A stretch of 64,000 nt of DNA, taken from contig CAJTFX010000007.1 of assembly GCA_910575555.1 (NCBI GenBank), positions 124,001 through 188,000 of the forward strand, given 5' to 3'. The position numbers and the translations under genes are program-made. The DNA is from Lachnospiraceae bacterium (GTDB lineage: Bacteria > Bacillota > Clostridia > Lachnospirales > Lachnospiraceae). Under the pieces are notes generated by a model. That model was given only the letters and a program-made list of their open reading frames with translations. It was not told where the DNA came from and searched no databases. Of the stretch, positions 53,901 through 62,936 are shown piece by piece (the stretch's first letter is position 1; every line of letters starts with the position of its first letter).

Positions 53901-54941
53901 AACGAGGATAATGTAATATACTGCCTGATGCGCAAGGGCAAAGCCTCCACCTTGGAGAAACGGTTAAAGAGCATGCTGGTGTATTATTTCAGCAATCCCT
54001 ATGAAGAATTATTCGGCAGCCGGATCCAATTGATTGAAGGGGATATCACAGACCCTGACAAGGTAGACAGCCTTGAGCAGTACGGCTTTTCCAGGGTCAT
54101 TAATTGCGCGGCATGTGTGAAGCATTTCTCTGCGGATGACACTTTGGAGCAGGTGAATTATCAGGGCGTTTTGAATCTGATCCATTTGTGTAAAAAGACA
54201 GGGCGCGAGTTGATTCAGATTTCTACGGTCAGCATTGCCGGGGAGAATGTGGGCGGCAAATTCCCACAGGAGAAGAAGCTGTATGAGAATGAACTTTACT
54301 TTGGACAGAGCCTTTCCAATAAGTATATTGACACGAAATTCCGTGCAGAAAAGGCTGTCTTAGAGGCAGCGGCACAGGGCATGAAGGGCAAGGTCATCCG
54401 TGTGGGGAACCTGATGAGCCGCATCAGCGACGGTGAGTTCCAGATAAACTCCGTGACCAACGGATTTATGCGCACCCTGCGGGGATATGTGGCCCTCGGC
54501 AGATTCCCGGTGTCCATGCTGGATATGCCGACGGAATTTTCACCCATTGATTCTACGGCAGAGGCAATTGTCAAATTGTCTGCGGTTCAGGGCAAATTTA
54601 CAGTGTTCCATGCTTATAGCAGTTATTTAATCCAGATGGCGGATGTGATAGAGCAGATGAATGCTTCTGGCATTCTTGTGGAAACGGTCAGTGATGAAGA
54701 TTTCAGGCAGGCGCTTTTTACAGCCCTGGAGGATGAGGAGAACAACGAACTGATCTCCGGCCTGATTGCCTATGCATCCAGTGACGCAGACCAGAGCGCC
54801 GCCTACATAGATGCAGACAACAGCTTCACCACCAAAGCCTTGTACCGTCTTGGGTTTAAGTGGCCGATGCCAGACAGCGTTTACCTTAAAAATGCGCTGA
54901 CAGCCCTTGAGACCTTGGGATTCTTTGATGGAAGGTTATAA
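50982..54941 (+). CDS. NRPS, second part: (C)-A-PCP-reductase
   Basis: This 1319-residue continuation contains the rest of C2 with its active site FHHIISDGES (about 29), A3 (about 330-815, IYTSGSTGKPKG at 483, intact FDVSILE), PCP3 (about 830-900, NGGTSLSASK) and a terminal thioester reductase, about 945-1319, with the NAD(P)-binding TGANGFLGAHIL and a YIDTK catalytic pair. The reductase would release the chain as an aldehyde or alcohol, not as an acid. Its first codon is a GTG that overlaps the previous stop by 4 bases (GTGA). The native frame actually continues upstream to about 50937 (SFEVKICKELQREEL), so this is one broken gene, not a separate subunit. Confidence 0.92.
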   Translation: MKPYQLLGDRLFRIQLFDTQEGNYLFLEFHHIISDGESCGIFLRDMNEAYNGKSLEKEKFSGYEVALVEQKALQGQEYTLAKQYYDGIFMGCDTDFLPAKDHRKETPGVGLYQRADQADMKALSRFCTDQKITLNTLFTAAFGFVTGRYVYKDEAVFTTIYNGRNDSRLSSTINMLVKTLPVHCNLDGEKEIGSYLKETGEQLVNSMNADIYSFAEISRAYGIKADIMFAFQGDNFLFDTIAGEKAISEKLSLDTAKAPLSIDVMVNEHEICYQVEYRSDMYEEPTIAGLVDSLAVVVQEFQNKNQLKEVCMVSQKARQELKHYNKTDYAVEQTTANVLFERQVALYPDKTAVIACGKSLTFRELNENANKIANHFIELGLSIEQMVGVMLPRTVDVYATRQGIMKAGGAFLPIDPEYPDERISYILEDSRAEFLLMPRAIAKERKKLLENLSAKVLILEELLEQDGNTKNPKVDIRPENLCYCIYTSGSTGKPKGVMIEHRNLVNYVDDNPYNVEAQSYVYNATVSLAFAAITFDVSILEECIPLYHGITVCMANEEEIHNPLALSKLILENGVDMLTCTPSFLINIIDMPEMKKSLSQIKVFNVGAEAFPEALYDKIMALGTNAITFNGYGPTETTIGCAFDQVTGDKITIGKPMSNIKMVMIDKYRNLLPVGVPGELLIIGNGVGRGYVGKPEMTADKFIQFEGRKAYRSGDLAKWNHHGKIEFMGRMDNQVKLRGLRVELDEIENVMNQYPTVKSSVVLVKEKDSNQFLCGYFVAESQVEKQNLTCFMQKYLTPYMVPSVLMQLPELPLTNNGKVNKRALPEPEYTVENKNYVKPRTELQRKLCEIFEMALGVDQIGIEDDFFENGGTSLSASKVAMKCMSAGIQVAYADLFEYKTPLELERHIQKLQGGSAATEGEEKSGEGQSALEQVLSCNAVEHVDEIVPSALGDVLLTGANGFLGAHILKNMIDNEDNVIYCLMRKGKASTLEKRLKSMLVYYFSNPYEELFGSRIQLIEGDITDPDKVDSLEQYGFSRVINCAACVKHFSADDTLEQVNYQGVLNLIHLCKKTGRELIQISTVSIAGENVGGKFPQEKKLYENELYFGQSLSNKYIDTKFRAEKAVLEAAAQGMKGKVIRVGNLMSRISDGEFQINSVTNGFMRTLRGYVALGRFPVSMLDMPTEFSPIDSTAEAIVKLSAVQGKFTVFHAYSSYLIQMADVIEQMNASGILVETVSDEDFRQALFTALEDEENNELISGLIAYASSDADQSAAYIDADNSFTTKALYRLGFKWPMPDSVYLKNALTALETLGFFDGRL

Positions 54942-54980
54942 CAGACAGCTAAGTCATCCAAACAGTTACAGGAGGATTCT

Positions 54981-56738
54981 ATGGAGAGAAATGCGTTTTT
55001 AATCAATAAAAAAATCCACCAGTATATTCTGCCAGGAGTACTGATGACAGTTGCAATGCAGCTTGGCAATGTGGTGGATGGAATGATTGTCGGGAACCTA
55101 CTGGGAGCGGAGGCGATGGCGGCGATTGAAATTTCTATGCCGATACTTTTACTGTTGCAGATGGCGGCTTTAATGCTTGCTATGGGCGGCGCGGCTGAAG
55201 CGGCTGTGTTTCTTGGGAAACGGGACATGGAAAAAGCCAGCGGGGTGTTCACCGCCTCGCTGGCAGCCGGGCTGGCAATATCAGTGTTTTTTGCGCTGTT
55301 TACGCCAATCCTGCCGGGGCCTGCAGCCATGCTGCTTGCCGGAAATAATGATTTAGCTGCGCTGGCTGAGCCGTATATTATGGTAAATGTTGCGGGAATC
55401 CCTATTCTGACAGTGGCCATTATTTTCTGTTATTTTATGAATGCAGATAACCATCCCCAGTTAGGAAGTGCGCTTTTCATCATTGCCAATGTAGTAAACC
55501 TGGTTCTGGATTTTGTGTTTATCCAGGGCTTTCATATGGGCATGGCAGGCAGCGCGCTGGCTACAGTGATTGGTTACCTGGTTGGAATGGCGCCGGTGGC
55601 AATTTATTTTTGTTCCAAACAGCGGATGCTGCGTTTGCGGAAACTGGATAAAAAAGCCTTGCAATACGTGAGGATTTCTATGAAGGCAGGAATCCCCAGT
55701 GCAGCCTTTACATTGATGTCAGCACTGAAATCTGTGATTATCAATTCTGCGATTGTACGTATTTTGGGAAAAGACCCTATGGCAGTCTATTCTGTTTGTG
55801 CCAATGCCGTGCTGATTGCGGAACTGTGTGTAGGGGGAATTATTGGACTGGTCCAGAATATTGCAGGGATTCTCTATGGAGAACGTGATTATTATGGCAT
55901 CCGTACCCTCTGTAAAAGAGTGCTCACCTACAGTTACATGGCAATCGTCATCTTACTGGTGATATTTTTTGCCGTTCCCGGGTTGATTGCTGGGTTATTT
56001 GGAATCACAGAAGGCAATATGCTTGCACTGTGTGAGATGGCGCTGCGTATTTTTGCCTGCAGCTTTCCCTTTTATGTATATAATAAATTCCTGATGTCCT
56101 ACTACCAGACAATTTTACAGCCAGGCCTGTCTACGGTAGTGACTGTATTGCAGGGATTTGTGGTGATCGTGCCGCTTACCTTGGCAGGGATTTTCTTCTG
56201 GGGGCTTCCCGGTGTATGCCTGATGGCAGTGGTAAGCGAGGCGGTTACTATCTTTCTGGCTGCTCTCTGGCGGATCATGGGACAGCGCAGCGGGAAATTT
56301 GAGGCTGGCGGCGTTTATATGCTGCCGCAGATCACCAATGAGAAGTTCTTAGACTGTTCTGTTGAGAGCAATCTGGAAGAGGTGATTGCTTTTCGGGAAA
56401 AGCTGTTTGCATTTTGTGCAGACAACCACATAAGTGAACGGGATGCCACGGTCCTTGGACTTGCCGTGGAGGAAATTGCCGCCAATATTGTGCAGTATGG
56501 CTACCGCGGCGGGAAAAATTATATGGATATCAGTTTTACCATACAGGATGATAAGTACATGTTAAGAATTCGTGACGACGGCATACCCTTTGATCCGTTG
56601 GAGTATCGGCAGCAGAAGGAAGAAGCGGTGGCTTTGGGAGGGATTGCCCTGATTAAGAAGATGGCATCTGAATTCCAGTATATGCGGGTATTGAACATGA
56701 ATAACACAGTGGTGGAGCTGAATATCCAGAAAAATTAA
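54981..56738 (+). CDS. MATE exporter fused to an RsbW-like ATPase domain
   Basis: In this 585-residue protein residues 1-445 are a MATE-type multidrug exporter with twelve helices (start INKKIHQYILPGVLMTVAMQLGNVVDGMIVG). Residues about 455-585 are an anti-sigma-factor-type kinase domain (HATPase_c_2): N-box LAVEEIAANIVQYGY, Mg/ADP loop LRIRDDGIPFDPL, and glycine loop LGGIALIKKMA. All nucleotide-binding residues appear intact. AGGAGG precedes the ATG, 40 nt after the NRPS. The fusion suggests that export is controlled by phosphorylation or binding of the STAS protein encoded 0.7 kb downstream; this is inferred. Confidence 0.92.
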   Translation: MERNAFLINKKIHQYILPGVLMTVAMQLGNVVDGMIVGNLLGAEAMAAIEISMPILLLLQMAALMLAMGGAAEAAVFLGKRDMEKASGVFTASLAAGLAISVFFALFTPILPGPAAMLLAGNNDLAALAEPYIMVNVAGIPILTVAIIFCYFMNADNHPQLGSALFIIANVVNLVLDFVFIQGFHMGMAGSALATVIGYLVGMAPVAIYFCSKQRMLRLRKLDKKALQYVRISMKAGIPSAAFTLMSALKSVIINSAIVRILGKDPMAVYSVCANAVLIAELCVGGIIGLVQNIAGILYGERDYYGIRTLCKRVLTYSYMAIVILLVIFFAVPGLIAGLFGITEGNMLALCEMALRIFACSFPFYVYNKFLMSYYQTILQPGLSTVVTVLQGFVVIVPLTLAGIFFWGLPGVCLMAVVSEAVTIFLAALWRIMGQRSGKFEAGGVYMLPQITNEKFLDCSVESNLEEVIAFREKLFAFCADNHISERDATVLGLAVEEIAANIVQYGYRGGKNYMDISFTIQDDKYMLRIRDDGIPFDPLEYRQQKEEAVALGGIALIKKMASEFQYMRVLNMNNTVVELNIQKN

Positions 56739-56874
56739 GATTTATCCCTAAATAAATATCAATTGTCCCGAAAAATACAGTTTAAGAAAATATTTTGTTA
56801 ATATGATATGGAGCATGAAAAATGCTTTTGACACCCTGAGTTTATGAAATGTTAAAAAAAGGAGGAAATACAGT

Positions 56875-57456
56875 ATGAAAAAACCAGTTTTTACAGGATT
56901 ATCCCATGTATGCATTTTTGTGGATGATGTGATGGAAGCGTTTCAATATTATGAGAGGATTTTGGGCGCTGTTCCTAACCAACATATTCCCCATTGGAAG
57001 AACAAAGGCTTTTTCCAGGCGGGAGGTTTTATAAAAGAAGCAGAAGAAGGAGATGTTTCCATTGGCTTTATGGATGTGCCAGGGACAAAGTTTACCATTG
57101 AACTGATGTGCTACCACAATCCTAAGGGTCGCCAGGAACCCATAATTTTTAAAGCCAATGATATCAGCGGAGCCAGACATGTGGCGTTGAAAGTCATCAA
57201 TATTGAGGAGGCTTTTGAATACATAAAGGCGCAGCCGGACGTAACTTTAATTAATACCACAGAGGATTATAAGGTTTACCAGATCAGCAAGACACTGCCG
57301 TCAGATTTTCATTATTTTGATGAAGCGAAAGAGAAGGATGTTCAGGGCAAACAGAAAGCTGCGGATATTTTGGGCAATACCAAATATTTTTACTTTATTG
57401 ATAAGTATGGCTTGCAATGGGAGTTTGAGCAGGGACACACAGATATTGGAGATTAA
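56875..57456 (+). CDS. VOC (glyoxalase/bleomycin-resistance fold) protein
   Basis: This 193-residue protein has VOC-type metal-binding positions in GLSHVCIFVDDVMEAFQYYE (His near residue 11), ARHVALKVINIEEAFEYI (His near 101) and LQWEFEQGH (Glu near 184). VOC proteins range from isomerases and dioxygenases to resistance proteins that sequester metabolites. Position inside the cluster suggests tailoring or self-protection. It has its own AGGAGG and follows a 136-bp gap that may contain a promoter. Confidence 0.85.
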   Translation: MKKPVFTGLSHVCIFVDDVMEAFQYYERILGAVPNQHIPHWKNKGFFQAGGFIKEAEEGDVSIGFMDVPGTKFTIELMCYHNPKGRQEPIIFKANDISGARHVALKVINIEEAFEYIKAQPDVTLINTTEDYKVYQISKTLPSDFHYFDEAKEKDVQGKQKAADILGNTKYFYFIDKYGLQWEFEQGHTDIGD

Positions 57457-57468
57457 GGAGAGGCAAAT

Positions 57469-57768
57469 ATGAAGATCACAGAGAAATCAAATGGAAACCA
57501 GTTGTGCATTTCCCTGGAGGGAAGATTAGATACAACAACGGCGCCAGAGCTTGAGAAGGTCCTGTCCGGCAGTCTGGAGGGAGTAACGGAGCTGACCTTT
57601 GACATGGGTGCGCTTGACTATCTGTCATCGGCGGGGCTGCGTATTCTTCTGGGTACACAGAAGCGGATGAACAAGCAGGGCAGCATGAAAGTCATGAATG
57701 TGAACGAAACAATTATGGAAATCTTTGAAGTAACTGGATTTGCCGATATCCTTACCATCGAATCGTAG
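57469..57768 (+). CDS. STAS-domain anti-sigma factor antagonist (SpoIIAA/RsbV-like)
   Basis: This 99-residue protein has the complete STAS fold: LEGRLDTTTAPELEKVL, then LTFDMGALDYLSSAGLRILLG, in which one of the two Ser in YLSSAGL is the site phosphorylated by RsbW/SpoIIAB-type kinases, and a C-terminal IFEVTGFADILTI. It would cycle between phosphorylated (inactive) and free (kinase-binding) forms. Kinase domains are at 54981, 57812 (degenerate) and 62917, and a matching phosphatase is at 61305. It lies 12 nt after the VOC gene. Confidence 0.94.
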   Translation: MKITEKSNGNQLCISLEGRLDTTTAPELEKVLSGSLEGVTELTFDMGALDYLSSAGLRILLGTQKRMNKQGSMKVMNVNETIMEIFEVTGFADILTIES

Positions 57769-57811
57769 CCTGACATATGGTTGGAGATGCTATTATGAGA
57801 AATGAGAGCGT

Positions 57812-59596
57812 ATGAGTGAGCAGATATCTTCCGTTTCACTGGAGCAGAATGAACAATTTCTAAAAAAGGCATATGGGAAGGCATTGATTCCCTGTATGTT
57901 GTCTATTTTAAGCGGTAATATTAATATCCTTGCAGATGGCATCCTTGTGGGGCAGCGGCTTGGGCCGGATGCCCTGGCTGCCATTAATTTCAGTTTACCA
58001 GTCTACCTGGTCCTGTGTATTGTGGGTTCCTTTCTTGTTTCAGGAACTGCTATCTGCGCAGCGGAGGCAATTGGCAATAATCAGAGCGACAAGGCGCAGG
58101 AGCTTTACAAGCTGTCAGTTTTCTGGTGTGTGTTTATTTCGGCAGTGGTTACGGCGGCAGGACTCTTGTGCATAAAACCTCTGATTGGCTTATTATGTTT
58201 TGAGGAAGCAGTATCGCCTTTAGTGATGGAATATGTTGGAGTTACCCTTGCTGGCACATTACCAAAAGTCCTGATTTACATTCCCTTCTGGTATCTTAGG
58301 CTGGATGGGAGAAATTCTCAGGTCACATGGATGATGCTTGTAATGGGTGCTGGAAATATCATACTGGATGTGCTGTTTTTGTATGTCTTTGACATGGGTG
58401 TGTTTGGGGCTGCCCTTGCCAGTGTTGTGGCAACGGCGCTGTCCTGTCTGCTGGGCTTCCTCTGGCTGTGCGACAAAAAGAGCAGTTTTTCTTTGGGCAT
58501 GAGTGTTATATGCAAGGACATTTCCTTTCTATACATTGCCAAGGCGGGCAGTCCGTCCGCCTTGAATAATCTGTTTCAAACGCTGCGTGTAATGGTTGTA
58601 AACACATTACTTTTACAACATGGCGGCAGTGGATTGGTAGCAGCATTTACAGCAGTGAACTGTATTAGTGCATTTGAGGAGAGCGTTACCAGTGGCGTGC
58701 CACAGGCGGCATCTGCAATGCTGGGGATTTACAGCGGAGAGCATGACAATAAGAGCGCATGTCTGCTGCTGGCAAGACAAGTCAAGAGCGGTATCCCCTA
58801 TTGTCTGTTATTTTCCGCCGTTATCCTGGTTGGAGCAGATTTTATTAGGGATGCATACGGGCTGACGGATTCACTGAGATTTGCTTTTTTGTGCATGTCC
58901 CTCGGCATGATTCCTGCGCTGTGTAATTGCATTCTGTCAGGATACTATAATGTGTCAGGATATGTCATGTGGGCAAATGCCATTATTTTTCTACGCACGT
59001 TTGTTATGCCGTGTGCAAGTCTGTTTCTGCTTTGCCGGCAAAGCTTCAGTCCCTGGTGGTTTTTATTTACAGGTGAAATCCTTACGCTTCTTGTCTGGTT
59101 TGTGGCAACAGGCGTGTATCAACATTTTCACAAGTGTTGTTCCCGTTTTCTGTTGATGGACCATACGTTGGAGGAAACGGGCCGGGTGATTAATTTTTCT
59201 GTCCAGGGTAAGGAAGAGGCTATTTGCGATGCCAGCAGCAAGATTACGGTGTTCTGTGAGGAAAACGGCATGCTTCCTAAGCAGGTTATGCGTGTGAGTT
59301 TGGCGATGGAAGAGATGATGACATTGATTCTGTCTGTGAATCAGGAAAAAAACGTGGAATTCGACCTTCGGGTGTATTCTCTGCAGGGCGTTATCGGCAT
59401 CCGCATCCGTTACAGCGGCAGAGAGTTCAATCCATTATGCCGCACAGAAGGCAGCGGACAGATGAGTGATGATGCACCTGGGAAGGAAGCGGGGGATTAT
59501 GATCTATATATGGGCATCCGCATGATTGAGGATATGGTGGAGGAGGCAATGTACCAGCGGACGTTTGGTATGAATACGATTCAAATTTACATATAA
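57812..59596 (+). CDS. Second MATE exporter with degenerate RsbW-like domain
   Basis: In this 594-residue protein residues 1-450 are a MATE transporter (LIPCMLSILSGNINILADGILVGQRLG; twelve helices). The C-terminal 140 residues align with the RsbW-like domain of the first exporter, but the key residues are lost: the N-box EExxxN is EEMMTL (Asn absent), the DxG loop is YSGREFNPL (Asp absent), and the glycine loop reads YMGIRMIEDM. It probably cannot bind ATP and may act only as a docking domain. The start codon has a poor ribosome site (GAGAG). Confidence 0.9.
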   Translation: MSEQISSVSLEQNEQFLKKAYGKALIPCMLSILSGNINILADGILVGQRLGPDALAAINFSLPVYLVLCIVGSFLVSGTAICAAEAIGNNQSDKAQELYKLSVFWCVFISAVVTAAGLLCIKPLIGLLCFEEAVSPLVMEYVGVTLAGTLPKVLIYIPFWYLRLDGRNSQVTWMMLVMGAGNIILDVLFLYVFDMGVFGAALASVVATALSCLLGFLWLCDKKSSFSLGMSVICKDISFLYIAKAGSPSALNNLFQTLRVMVVNTLLLQHGGSGLVAAFTAVNCISAFEESVTSGVPQAASAMLGIYSGEHDNKSACLLLARQVKSGIPYCLLFSAVILVGADFIRDAYGLTDSLRFAFLCMSLGMIPALCNCILSGYYNVSGYVMWANAIIFLRTFVMPCASLFLLCRQSFSPWWFLFTGEILTLLVWFVATGVYQHFHKCCSRFLLMDHTLEETGRVINFSVQGKEEAICDASSKITVFCEENGMLPKQVMRVSLAMEEMMTLILSVNQEKNVEFDLRVYSLQGVIGIRIRYSGREFNPLCRTEGSGQMSDDAPGKEAGDYDLYMGIRMIEDMVEEAMYQRTFGMNTIQIYI

Positions 59597-59614
59597 CAGG
59601 AGACAGGGGACAGA

Positions 59615-61303
59615 ATGAAAACCAATTATGGAAAACTGGGGCAGGAATCTATGGATTCACTTAAGAATACCTCAGAACGATCAGCCCAAGTGCAAATGCA
59701 GCTGCTCGCTGAGCTCATGCACCGCAACCGTGAAACTGTATATGGCAAGAAATATGGTTTTGGGGCAATTAAGACTGTCGGGGAGTTCCAGAAAAAAGTT
59801 CCACTTTGTGTATATGGTGATTATGAGGATTATATTCTGAGGATGATCGCAGGGGAGGAAAAGGTTCTGACAGAAGAGCCAGTGGTTTACTATTGTATCA
59901 GCTCTGGTACTACTGGAAATGCAAAGTATCTTCCGCTTACGGAGACAGATTTAAAGATTCAGTATACGTATGCATATGGCGTCCCTTTTGGCATGATAAA
60001 AGATTATTACCGGAATTTGCCGGAAAATGAGGTTTTTGGTAAGATTTTTCAGATCGGGGAGTTTGCAAAGACCTATATGGAAAATGGTACAATGAATGGC
60101 ATCCGGTCTGGATGTGTTTACCAGTGGCTGGACAGGGATGGACAATTTGATGCAGAGGATTACTGTGTGCCCAAGGAAGTGTTGTTTCCAGATACATTGG
60201 AAGATTTGTGCTATGTTAAAGTGCGGTTTGCCTTGGCAGAGCAGGATCTTCGTGCTATTCATGGCGTTTTTGTCAACCGGGTAGCAGGAGTTTTGGACTA
60301 TATCTGCCGAAACTGGGAAATGCTGTTGAAGGATATGGAGCATGGAAGGGTGGATGAATGTGTAAGCCTGAGCGCTAAGTGGCGGAAATATGTAGAACAA
60401 AAGCTGCCACCCAACCCTTTGCGGGCAGCACAGCTGCGCCTTCTTTCCCATGATACGCTGCATAAGGGTATTATTAAGAAGATTTGGCCCAGGGTTCGGT
60501 ATGTGCTGGCAATTGGCGGGAAATCCTTTGCTTATTATACAGAAAAGATGCAGGAATATGCAGGGGATATTCCCATCCATCCTTATGCCTATGCGGCTTC
60601 AGAAGGGATTTTCGGCATTGCAGAGAAGATGGATCAGACAGATCGTTATATTCTCTTTCCAGAGGCGGGGTTTTTTGAGTTTTTGCCACTAAATGAGGCG
60701 CAGATAGAAGAAAAACGGCCTTTATTTATGTGGGAGATTAACATCGGGGAACGGTATGAACTTGTATTTACAAACCACTCCGGGCTGTATCGCTATTGTA
60801 TGGGGGATGTGATAGAAGTGGTGGATTGGTATGGGCAAGCTCCCATCGTACAGTTTTGTTATCGTAAAAATCAGGTACTCAATATTGCCGGAGAAAAAAG
60901 TAACCTGGAACAGCTTACAGAGGCTGTCAGACAGTTTGCGCTGCATATGCAATGTGAAATTATTGGGTATTGCGTACAGGAAGATATGTCAGACCTATTG
61001 CCACGGTATCAGTTTCATCTGGAATGTACAGATCTCAGCATTTCAGGTGCAGAAGATATTTTAGATGAGTGCCTGTGCCGTGTAAATTATGAATATCAAG
61101 GTTGCCGGAAGATGAATGAAATTGGCAAAGTTCGGATTTCCTATCTGTGCGCAGGAAGTTTTGGACGTTATGAGGAACAATTGGCAAAGAATGGCAAGAT
61201 GATGGGACAAAGCAAGCAGGTCTGCATTCTGGACACAGAGGAAAAGAAGCAGTTTTTTGCTTCCAGGGAGAACAAACGCGCTGTTGGGGAAAGGAAGACG
61301 TAG
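59615..61303 (+). CDS. GH3-family acyl-adenylating/amidating enzyme
   Basis: This 562-residue protein belongs to the GH3 (auxin-responsive promoter) family of ANL-type enzymes, which adenylate a carboxylic acid and couple it to an amino acid. The ATP loop is YYCISSGTTGNAKYLPL (about 90-105), followed by the family motifs YAASEGIFGIAE and FTNHSGLYRYCMGDVIEVV, and a C-terminal GEKSNLEQLTEAV region. Bacterial GH3 substrates are mostly unknown. Placed in this cluster it could make or modify an acyl-amino-acid building block, or inactivate the product. AGGAG and GGGG precede the ATG; the next gene begins 1 nt after its stop. Confidence 0.9.
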   Translation: MKTNYGKLGQESMDSLKNTSERSAQVQMQLLAELMHRNRETVYGKKYGFGAIKTVGEFQKKVPLCVYGDYEDYILRMIAGEEKVLTEEPVVYYCISSGTTGNAKYLPLTETDLKIQYTYAYGVPFGMIKDYYRNLPENEVFGKIFQIGEFAKTYMENGTMNGIRSGCVYQWLDRDGQFDAEDYCVPKEVLFPDTLEDLCYVKVRFALAEQDLRAIHGVFVNRVAGVLDYICRNWEMLLKDMEHGRVDECVSLSAKWRKYVEQKLPPNPLRAAQLRLLSHDTLHKGIIKKIWPRVRYVLAIGGKSFAYYTEKMQEYAGDIPIHPYAYAASEGIFGIAEKMDQTDRYILFPEAGFFEFLPLNEAQIEEKRPLFMWEINIGERYELVFTNHSGLYRYCMGDVIEVVDWYGQAPIVQFCYRKNQVLNIAGEKSNLEQLTEAVRQFALHMQCEIIGYCVQEDMSDLLPRYQFHLECTDLSISGAEDILDECLCRVNYEYQGCRKMNEIGKVRISYLCAGSFGRYEEQLAKNGKMMGQSKQVCILDTEEKKQFFASRENKRAVGERKT

Positions 61304-61304
61304 A

Positions 61305-62936
61305 ATGAAAAAAAGGATTACCGGACTTACGGGAAAATTGACCCTTGCCATCATAATCTTTGGCATTTTACTGGGGGCAATCATCAGTATCATTGGCTAT
61401 CGGGAATTTACATCTGTATTAGAGCGACAGTACAATGATTCGGCTTATGAAATTGCAGAGACTGCGGCAGGTTACTTAAATCCAGACAAATTTGAAGAAT
61501 ATTTATCCACAGGGGACACGGATGAGGAGTACCACAAGATTGAAAAACGGCTGGATGATTTGGTGGATGCCACCAACACCACATTGATTTATGTGGCGAA
61601 GGTTGATACTTCAGATTACCGAACCCTTACTTATATTTATGACTCAGTGAACTCCGCCAGCGGCTTTGACCGTTATCCTCTAGGTTATACGGCAGTTGGC
61701 GTGACTGAGGAGTATGTGAATAATGTGCGAGGTATCATCACCAAAGGTGAGCGTGCCACGGAGTATCTTTATTCTTATTCGGAGGAATCTGGGGCCCATA
61801 CAACCGCAGGCATTGCTATATATGATTCAAAAGGAAAAATTGTGGCAATCCTTGGCGTAGAGAAAGCTATGACAAGACTGGAAAATGCCCGAAATACCTA
61901 TGTAAAAGACGTACTCCTTGGCGTCTTAGCCGCTGTCTGTCTGTTTCTCCTTGTGTATAGTATGTTCCTGTACCGGGAAGTCCTGCTGCCGATCCTTGCC
62001 ATCACAGACGAAGCCAAACGTTTTGCGGATTCTAATACGCCCTCAGATAAGCTGTCCGCCATTAACAAGAATGACGAAATTGGCGTGTTGGCAAAGGCTG
62101 TGGGTAAGATGGAAACGGATATTGTGGAATATGTAGAAAATCTTACATTGGTCACTGCAGAGAAGGAGCGGATTGGAGCGGAGCTGTCCATTGCCACGCA
62201 GATACAGGCAAATATGCTGCCTGGAATTTTCCCGGCGTTTCCAGATAAAACGGAGTTTGATATCTATGCCACCATGAATCCGGCAAAGGAGGTCGGCGGT
62301 GATTTCTATGATTTCTTCATGGTAGATGACAGACATCTGGCGGTTGTCATGGCGGACGTCTCAGGAAAAGGCGTGCCGGCGGCGCTGTTTATGGTGATTG
62401 GAAAGACCTTGATTAAAGACCATACACAGCCAGGCAGGGATTTGGGTGATGTGTTCACAGAGGTCAATGACCTCTTATGCGAGTCTAACAGTGAAGGGCT
62501 GTTTATCACTGCCTTTGAGGGTGTGCTTGATCTTGTGAGCGGCGAGTTTACATTTGTCAATGCAGGCCATGAAATTCCGTTTATCTACAAAAAGGATGGC
62601 AGCTATGAACCCTATAAAATCCGTGCGGGCTTTGTGCTTGCCGGCATGGAAGGGATACATTATAAGTGCGGCACGATGCAGTTATCCCCCGGTGACCGGC
62701 TTTTTCAGTATACAGACGGCGTAACAGAGGCAACGGATAAGGACGGCAGGCTCTATGGCATGGGACGGTTGGGAGAAATCCTTACACAGAATGCAGCTTT
62801 ACCGCCGATGGAACTGTTGGGCAAAATCAAAGAAGATATTGATGTTTTTGTGGGCGATGCGCCGCAATTTGATGATATTACCATGTTATGTCTGGAATAC
62901 AGGGAGAGGATGCATAATGAAGGAATTAAAAATTGA
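61305..62936 (+). CDS. Membrane-bound RsbU/SpoIIE-type serine phosphatase
   Basis: This is a protein of about 543 residues. A transmembrane helix (LAIIIFGILLGAIISIIGY) and an extracellular sensor of about 175 residues (Cache-like, TLTYIYDSVNSASGFDRYPLG) are followed by a second helix near 205-225 and a HAMP domain. The PP2C-like SpoIIE domain (about 300-540) has GGDFYDFFMVDDRHLAVVMADVSGKG, YTDGVTEA and PQFDDITML as metal-binding motifs. It should dephosphorylate the STAS protein upon an external signal, setting the switch. AAAGGAAG precedes the ATG at 61305; a longer frame to 61257 overlaps the GH3 gene. Confidence 0.94.
   Translation: MKKRITGLTGKLTLAIIIFGILLGAIISIIGYREFTSVLERQYNDSAYEIAETAAGYLNPDKFEEYLSTGDTDEEYHKIEKRLDDLVDATNTTLIYVAKVDTSDYRTLTYIYDSVNSASGFDRYPLGYTAVGVTEEYVNNVRGIITKGERATEYLYSYSEESGAHTTAGIAIYDSKGKIVAILGVEKAMTRLENARNTYVKDVLLGVLAAVCLFLLVYSMFLYREVLLPILAITDEAKRFADSNTPSDKLSAINKNDEIGVLAKAVGKMETDIVEYVENLTLVTAEKERIGAELSIATQIQANMLPGIFPAFPDKTEFDIYATMNPAKEVGGDFYDFFMVDDRHLAVVMADVSGKGVPAALFMVIGKTLIKDHTQPGRDLGDVFTEVNDLLCESNSEGLFITAFEGVLDLVSGEFTFVNAGHEIPFIYKKDGSYEPYKIRAGFVLAGMEGIHYKCGTMQLSPGDRLFQYTDGVTEATDKDGRLYGMGRLGEILTQNAALPPMELLGKIKEDIDVFVGDAPQFDDITMLCLEYRERMHNEGIKN

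Noticed and set aside
59951-60580. 209-codon minus-strand frame opposite the GH3 gene
   Set aside because: The plus strand encodes conserved GH3 motifs throughout; the antisense frame has no family resemblance.
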